Shown here in pieces: positions 7,648 to 9,745 of a stretch of DNA of 9,745 nt. The position numbers and the translations under genes are program-made. A model generated the notes under the pieces. That model saw only the letters and a program-made list of their open reading frames with translations, did no database searches and was not told the origin of the DNA. The stretch is taken from contig CANRCH010000059.1 of NCBI GenBank assembly GCA_947629065.1, positions 1-9,745 on the forward strand. Direction: 5' to 3'. Position 1 is the first letter of the stretch; each line of letters begins with the position of its first letter. This DNA is from an uncultured Aliarcobacter sp. (lineage in GTDB: Bacteria; Campylobacterota; Campylobacteria; Campylobacterales; Arcobacteraceae).

Positions 7648-7660
7648 AAGCACTCTATTA
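7634..7660. terminator. Hairpin between hemH and the convergent membrane-protein gene
   Basis: TAATAGAG (7634-7641) pairs with CTCTATTA (7653-7660) around an 11-base loop in which GC/GC may extend the stem. The hemH stop codon lies in the loop. On the plus strand the hairpin is followed by a T-rich stretch (ATTAATTTTCTTC), and on the minus strand by TATTTTTAATA, so a bidirectional intrinsic terminator is likely. Confidence 0.6.
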
Positions 7661-7661
7661 A

Positions 7662-8063
7662 TTAATTTTCTTCTTTCTGTTCTTTTGGAACAACTCCATA
7701 ATACTCTAAGCATCTAGCGCTTATAAAAGATTTGAAATAATCTTTATTTGAAAATATATGGTCATTTAAAATCCAACCTTGATTTTGTGATAAAACAATA
7801 GTTGTACCTATATCTTTTTTTGTTCTATTTTCACAAATAATATATTTGCCACTATTAAATGCAGTTTCAACTTCATACATTCTTGAAGTTGTTATATTGT
7901 AGTGAGTTGCAATTGCTATTGCTAAAACCACAAAAACAACTGGAAATATCTTTTTAAAGCTATTTTTTGGTGAAAATGATCTAGTTGTAGCAATAGTTGT
8001 AACAACTAGAAAAAATATAGCGATAATAATATATGCAATCTCTAATTCAAAAAAAAGTTTCAT
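7662..8063 (-). CDS. Unrecognised two-helix membrane protein
   Basis: I do not recognise this 133-residue protein. Hydrophobic helices lie at about 9-26 and 39-54, joined by a short Arg/Lys-rich loop (RSFSPKNSFKK). By the positive-inside rule that loop is cytoplasmic, which puts both ends in the periplasm. The C-terminal 80 residues form a small soluble-looking domain with two cysteines (C77, C118) that could form a disulfide, aromatic residues around 97-122, and a charged tail (KEQKEEN). The ATG at 8061-8063 has AGGAA on the minus strand about six bases upstream. The gene is transcribed alone, converging on hemH and diverging from the siroheme synthase gene. Codon use and composition match the neighbours, so it looks like a normal chromosomal gene. 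Confidence 0.8.
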   Translation of the reverse strand: MKLFFELEIAYIIIAIFFLVVTTIATTRSFSPKNSFKKIFPVVFVVLAIAIATHYNITTSRMYEVETAFNSGKYIICENRTKKDIGTTIVLSQNQGWILNDHIFSNKDYFKSFISARCLEYYGVVPKEQKEEN

Positions 8064-8091
8064 TTTTAATTCCTAAAATAAAATAATAAAA

Positions 8092-8097
8092 AGTATA
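8092..8097 (-). promoter_or_regulatory. Candidate -10 box (TATACT) for the two-helix membrane-protein gene
   Basis: On the minus strand GTTATACTTT lies about 29 bases upstream of the ATG, leaving a short leader that includes the AGGAA site. No matching -35 is visible. Confidence 0.35.
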
Positions 8098-8105
8098 ACA
8101 AAAGT

Positions 8106-8122
8106 AAAAATCTTAATAGTTG
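8106..8122 (+). repeat. 17-bp direct repeat, intergenic copy
   Basis: AAAAATCTTAATAGTTG occurs here in the divergent gap and again, without mismatch, at 8225-8241 inside the siroheme synthase gene, where it encodes the start of the Rossmann strand. The role is unknown and chance is not excluded in such AT-rich DNA. Confidence 0.5.
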
Positions 8123-8155
8123 ATTTGTATTAAGTTTGCCTAATTAAATATTGGT

Positions 8156-8161
8156 TAAAAT
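8156..8161 (+). promoter_or_regulatory. Candidate -10 box (TAAAAT) for the siroheme synthase gene
   Basis: ATATTGGTTAAAAT precedes the gene by about 25 bases, and AAGGA (8177-8181) follows before the ATG. No good -35 is seen. The leader would be under 20 bases, and other AT-rich hexamers nearby could serve instead. Confidence 0.28.
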
Positions 8162-8186
8162 TAATTAAATAATAAAAAGGACAAAA

Positions 8187-8753
8187 ATGTCATACTTCCC
8201 AGCATTTCTAAAGTTTGATGATAAAAAAATCTTAATAGTTGGTGGTGGAAATATAGCTTTAGAGAAACTTGAACACTTATTAAACTTTTCAAACAGTATT
8301 GAATTAATTGCAAAAGATTATAATGAAAACATAAAAAACTTAATAAAAAAAAACTCTTTAAAATTCCAAGAAAAAGCTTACGAAGCAGGGGATATAAAAG
8401 GTTTTGATATCGTTATTGCTGCTATTGATGATTTTAGCTTACAAGAACAAATTTATCTTGAAACTAGAAATTATAATATCCTTTGTAACTGCGTAGATTT
8501 ACAAAAGTATTGTGATTTTATTTTTCCATCATATATAAAAAGAGGGGATTTAACAATAGCTGTTTCTACAAGTGGTAGTTCACCAGCTTTTGCAAAAAAC
8601 TTTAGAATATATTTAGAAAATCTAATCCCGCAAGGTGTGGATAAGTTTTTACAAGAGTTAAAAGAGTTAAGAACAACTATGCCAAAAGGGAAAGAAAGAA
8701 TGCAGTTTTTGGATAAAAAAGTAAAAGAATATATAGCAAATTGGAGTAAATAG
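8187..8753 (+). CDS. Precorrin-2 dehydrogenase / sirohydrochlorin ferrochelatase (CysG N-terminal / Met8p type)
   Basis: A soluble enzyme of 188 residues expected to oxidise precorrin-2 with NAD+ and insert iron to give siroheme, the cofactor of sulfite and nitrite reductases. The Rossmann motif VGGGNIA is at 18-24. D104 in 'CNCVDLQKYCDFIFPS' aligns with the catalytic Asp104 of CysG, and 'STSGSSPAFAKNFR' at 127-140 matches the conserved loop. As recalled, CysG has a phosphorylated serine at 128; here that position is Thr, with serines on both sides. The uroporphyrinogen-III methyltransferase half of full CysG is absent, so a separate CobA/SUMT must supply precorrin-2. The ATG at 8187 has AAGGA at 8177-8181. 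The stop codon shares one base with the GTG of the next gene. Confidence 0.92.
   Translation: MSYFPAFLKFDDKKILIVGGGNIALEKLEHLLNFSNSIELIAKDYNENIKNLIKKNSLKFQEKAYEAGDIKGFDIVIAAIDDFSLQEQIYLETRNYNILCNCVDLQKYCDFIFPSYIKRGDLTIAVSTSGSSPAFAKNFRIYLENLIPQGVDKFLQELKELRTTMPKGKERMQFLDKKVKEYIANWSK
8225..8241 (+). repeat. 17-bp direct repeat, copy inside the siroheme synthase gene
   Basis: Second exact copy of AAAAATCTTAATAGTTG, 119 bases after the intergenic copy at 8106-8122. Here it encodes part of 'KKILIVG'. Confidence 0.5.
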
Positions 8754-9145
8754 TGAGTAAAAATACAAAAGCATATCTTATTACAGCTTTTATAGCTGTT
8801 TTTTTTGTAGTTGGTTTTTTTGCCTTTAAAGAAGCACTTCCTGAAGATAAAAACCAAAGAGTTTATAATATTTTAAAACCATATTTGCCTTATGAACTTG
8901 AAAAAAGATTGGGTGGATTGACTATTATCTATAAAGATGGAAGAGAGAAAGAGAAACCAAAAAGTGCAAATATTTTCTTAATCACAGATGAGATTGATAA
9001 AGAGTGGGGAAGAGAGTATTTAAGAGTTAAAAATGGCATTTTGGAGATTTTAGATAGAGATAAAAGTGTTATAAAAAGTGTTGAGGTAAGCCAATCTGAA
9101 TTAGCTTGGCTTAGAAGCTTTTTTGGTGAAAATATTGAGAAATAG
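8753..9145 (+). CDS. Unrecognised small membrane-anchored protein
   Basis: I do not recognise this 130-residue protein. A single hydrophobic helix at about 8-25 (AYLITAFIAVFFVVGFFAF) follows a short basic N-terminus and is probably an uncleaved anchor, since no clear signal-peptidase site follows. That places the remaining 100 charged residues in the periplasm. This part has alternating strand-like segments ('LTIIYKDG', 'ANIFLITDEI', 'YLRVKNGILEILD') and an aromatic C-terminal block ('SELAWLRSFFG'). The start is GTG, with TTGGAG (8741-8746) as Shine-Dalgarno, and its G is the last base of the siroheme synthase stop codon, so the two genes are coupled. A link to siroheme or to sulfite/nitrite metabolism is possible from position only. 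Confidence 0.8.
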   Translation: MSKNTKAYLITAFIAVFFVVGFFAFKEALPEDKNQRVYNILKPYLPYELEKRLGGLTIIYKDGREKEKPKSANIFLITDEIDKEWGREYLRVKNGILEILDRDKSVIKSVEVSQSELAWLRSFFGENIEK

Positions 9146-9160
9146 TTAAATTTTTTGAGT

Positions 9161-9188
9161 TTTTAAGGGAGTTGAAAATCCCTTAAAA
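9161..9188. terminator. Perfect 10-bp inverted repeat between convergent genes
   Basis: TTTTAAGGGA (9161-9170) and TCCCTTAAAA (9179-9188) pair perfectly around an eight-base loop. The right arm contains the stop codon of the minus-strand chemoreceptor gene. No clean T-run follows on either strand apart from the A/T base pairs at the foot of the stem, so it is a likely shared terminator but not a textbook one. Confidence 0.5.
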
Positions 9189-9745
9189 TGACTCCCACTC
9201 ATCTTCATTTACATTTGATTTTATCTCTTTTTTGATTTGAGTGTTTGTTTGAGGTTTTGTATTGTGAACAACTTTCATACTATTTAATTTTGTTGATTTA
9301 GATACACTTTCATTTAATCTAATATCATTTTTTCCAACAAACTCTTTGCTACTTGCATCTCTTACAATCTCTTTTGCAATTTCATCTGCTTTTAGAGCAA
9401 TTTCTCTTGTATCGGCTGCAATACTTGCATTTTTTTGTGTTTGTTGGTCAAGACCTGTTACTGCATCATTTATTTGCGTAATTCCAGCTTCTTGCTCTTT
9501 ACTTGCACTTGCAATTTCATTTATTGTTTGAGTTTGTTTTTCAATATTTTCTAAGAGTTCACCATATCCTTGAATCATCTCAAAGCTAATATCTTTTCCT
9601 TCATTTGCTCTTACTGTTGCTTGTTCAACAAGGTTTTTAATTTCATGAGCTGCCTCTGCACTTCTACTTGCTAGGTTTCTAACTTCTTGTGCAACAACAG
9701 CAAACCCTTTTCCAGCTTCACCAGCAGTTGCTGCTTCAACAGCTG
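9183..9745 (-). CDS. Methyl-accepting chemotaxis protein, C-terminal part (5' end outside window)
   Basis: The minus-strand frame is open to the right edge, giving 187 residues. The visible part starts just after the signalling hairpin tip: 'AVEAATAGEAGKGFAVVAQE' then 'VRNLASRSAEAAHEIKNLV', which is the highly conserved descending arm that contacts CheA and CheW. The long helix continues through 'ENIEKQTQTINEIASASKEQEAGITQINDAV', including Gln/Glu-rich positions of the kind methylated by CheR. A flexible Ser/Asn/Lys-rich linker of about 50 residues then leads to the C-terminus DEWESF. The last five residues, EWESF, resemble the xWxxF pentapeptide that tethers CheR and CheB in enterobacterial receptors. 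The sensor domain and membrane segments lie outside the window, so the ligand is unknown. A Met at 9576-9578 is internal, not the start. Confidence 0.93.
   Translation of the reverse strand, partial: AVEAATAGEAGKGFAVVAQEVRNLASRSAEAAHEIKNLVEQATVRANEGKDISFEMIQGYGELLENIEKQTQTINEIASASKEQEAGITQINDAVTGLDQQTQKNASIAADTREIALKADEIAKEIVRDASSKEFVGKNDIRLNESVSKSTKLNSMKVVHNTKPQTNTQIKKEIKSNVNEDEWESF

Noticed and set aside
8101..8133. Possible gene remnant reading 'KVKILIVDLY' in the divergent gap
   Set aside because: It has no start codon, is about ten codons long and ends at a stop, so it is kept only as part of the repeat observation.
8471..8857. Open frame of 128 codons on the minus strand across the siroheme synthase and following gene
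   Set aside because: It is antisense to two genes in good context, and its Phe/Lys/Cys-rich translation is what AT-rich complement sequence produces.
9346..9531. Hydrophobic open frame on the plus strand inside the chemoreceptor gene
   Set aside because: The Ala/Ser/Ile-rich translation is the complement of the receptor's coiled-coil codons, and the opposite frame is a clear signalling domain.

Overview
The window is very AT-rich chromosomal DNA (roughly 70% A+T by eye). Genes are tightly packed, often overlap by a few bases, and several use TTG or GTG starts. The gene content points to the Campylobacterota, most likely an Arcobacter/Aliarcobacter-like organism: a glutamate-rich protein in front of gmk, a CcoI/CcoS pair for cbb3 oxidase assembly, a small cytochrome c553, single-domain siroheme synthase, a REC-GGDEF-EAL response regulator, and a chemoreceptor ending in a tryptophan/phenylalanine tail. 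The genus is inferred from overall resemblance, not from a search.

Layout. (1) Bases 1-1246, plus strand: the 3' end of an acidic, possibly receiver-derived protein overlapping gmk (guanylate kinase). (2) 1256-2875, minus strand: a response regulator with a degenerate GGDEF domain and an apparently intact EAL domain, convergent with gmk. (3) 2980-5629, plus strand: ccoI (copper P-type ATPase) and ccoS. (4) 5651-5941, minus strand: cytochrome c553, convergent with ccoS. (5) 6126-7647, plus strand: an orphan ABC ATPase overlapping hemH (ferrochelatase). (6) 7662-8063, minus strand: an unrecognised two-helix membrane protein, convergent with hemH. (7) 8187-9145, plus strand: a CysG-N/Met8p-type siroheme synthase overlapping a small unrecognised membrane-anchored protein. 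(8) 9183-9745, minus strand: the 3' part of a methyl-accepting chemotaxis protein, running off the right edge.

The middle of the window has a coherent theme. CcoI and CcoS mature the cbb3 oxidase, c553 is the kind of small cytochrome that can feed it, HemH makes the heme both need, and the siroheme gene draws on the same tetrapyrrole pathway. The outer genes concern nucleotide metabolism, c-di-GMP signalling and chemotaxis.

The four convergent junctions have gaps of only 9-37 bases. Each carries an inverted repeat that overlaps or abuts stop codons and probably serves as a shared terminator. The three divergent gaps (104, 184 and 123 bases) must hold the promoters. No gene-free stretch exceeds 300 bases. 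I see no RNA genes, CRISPR array, insertion sequence or phage signature, and no clear undescribed multi-gene system. The best leads are the ABC ATPase coupled to hemH, the acidic protein before gmk, and the two unrecognised membrane proteins.
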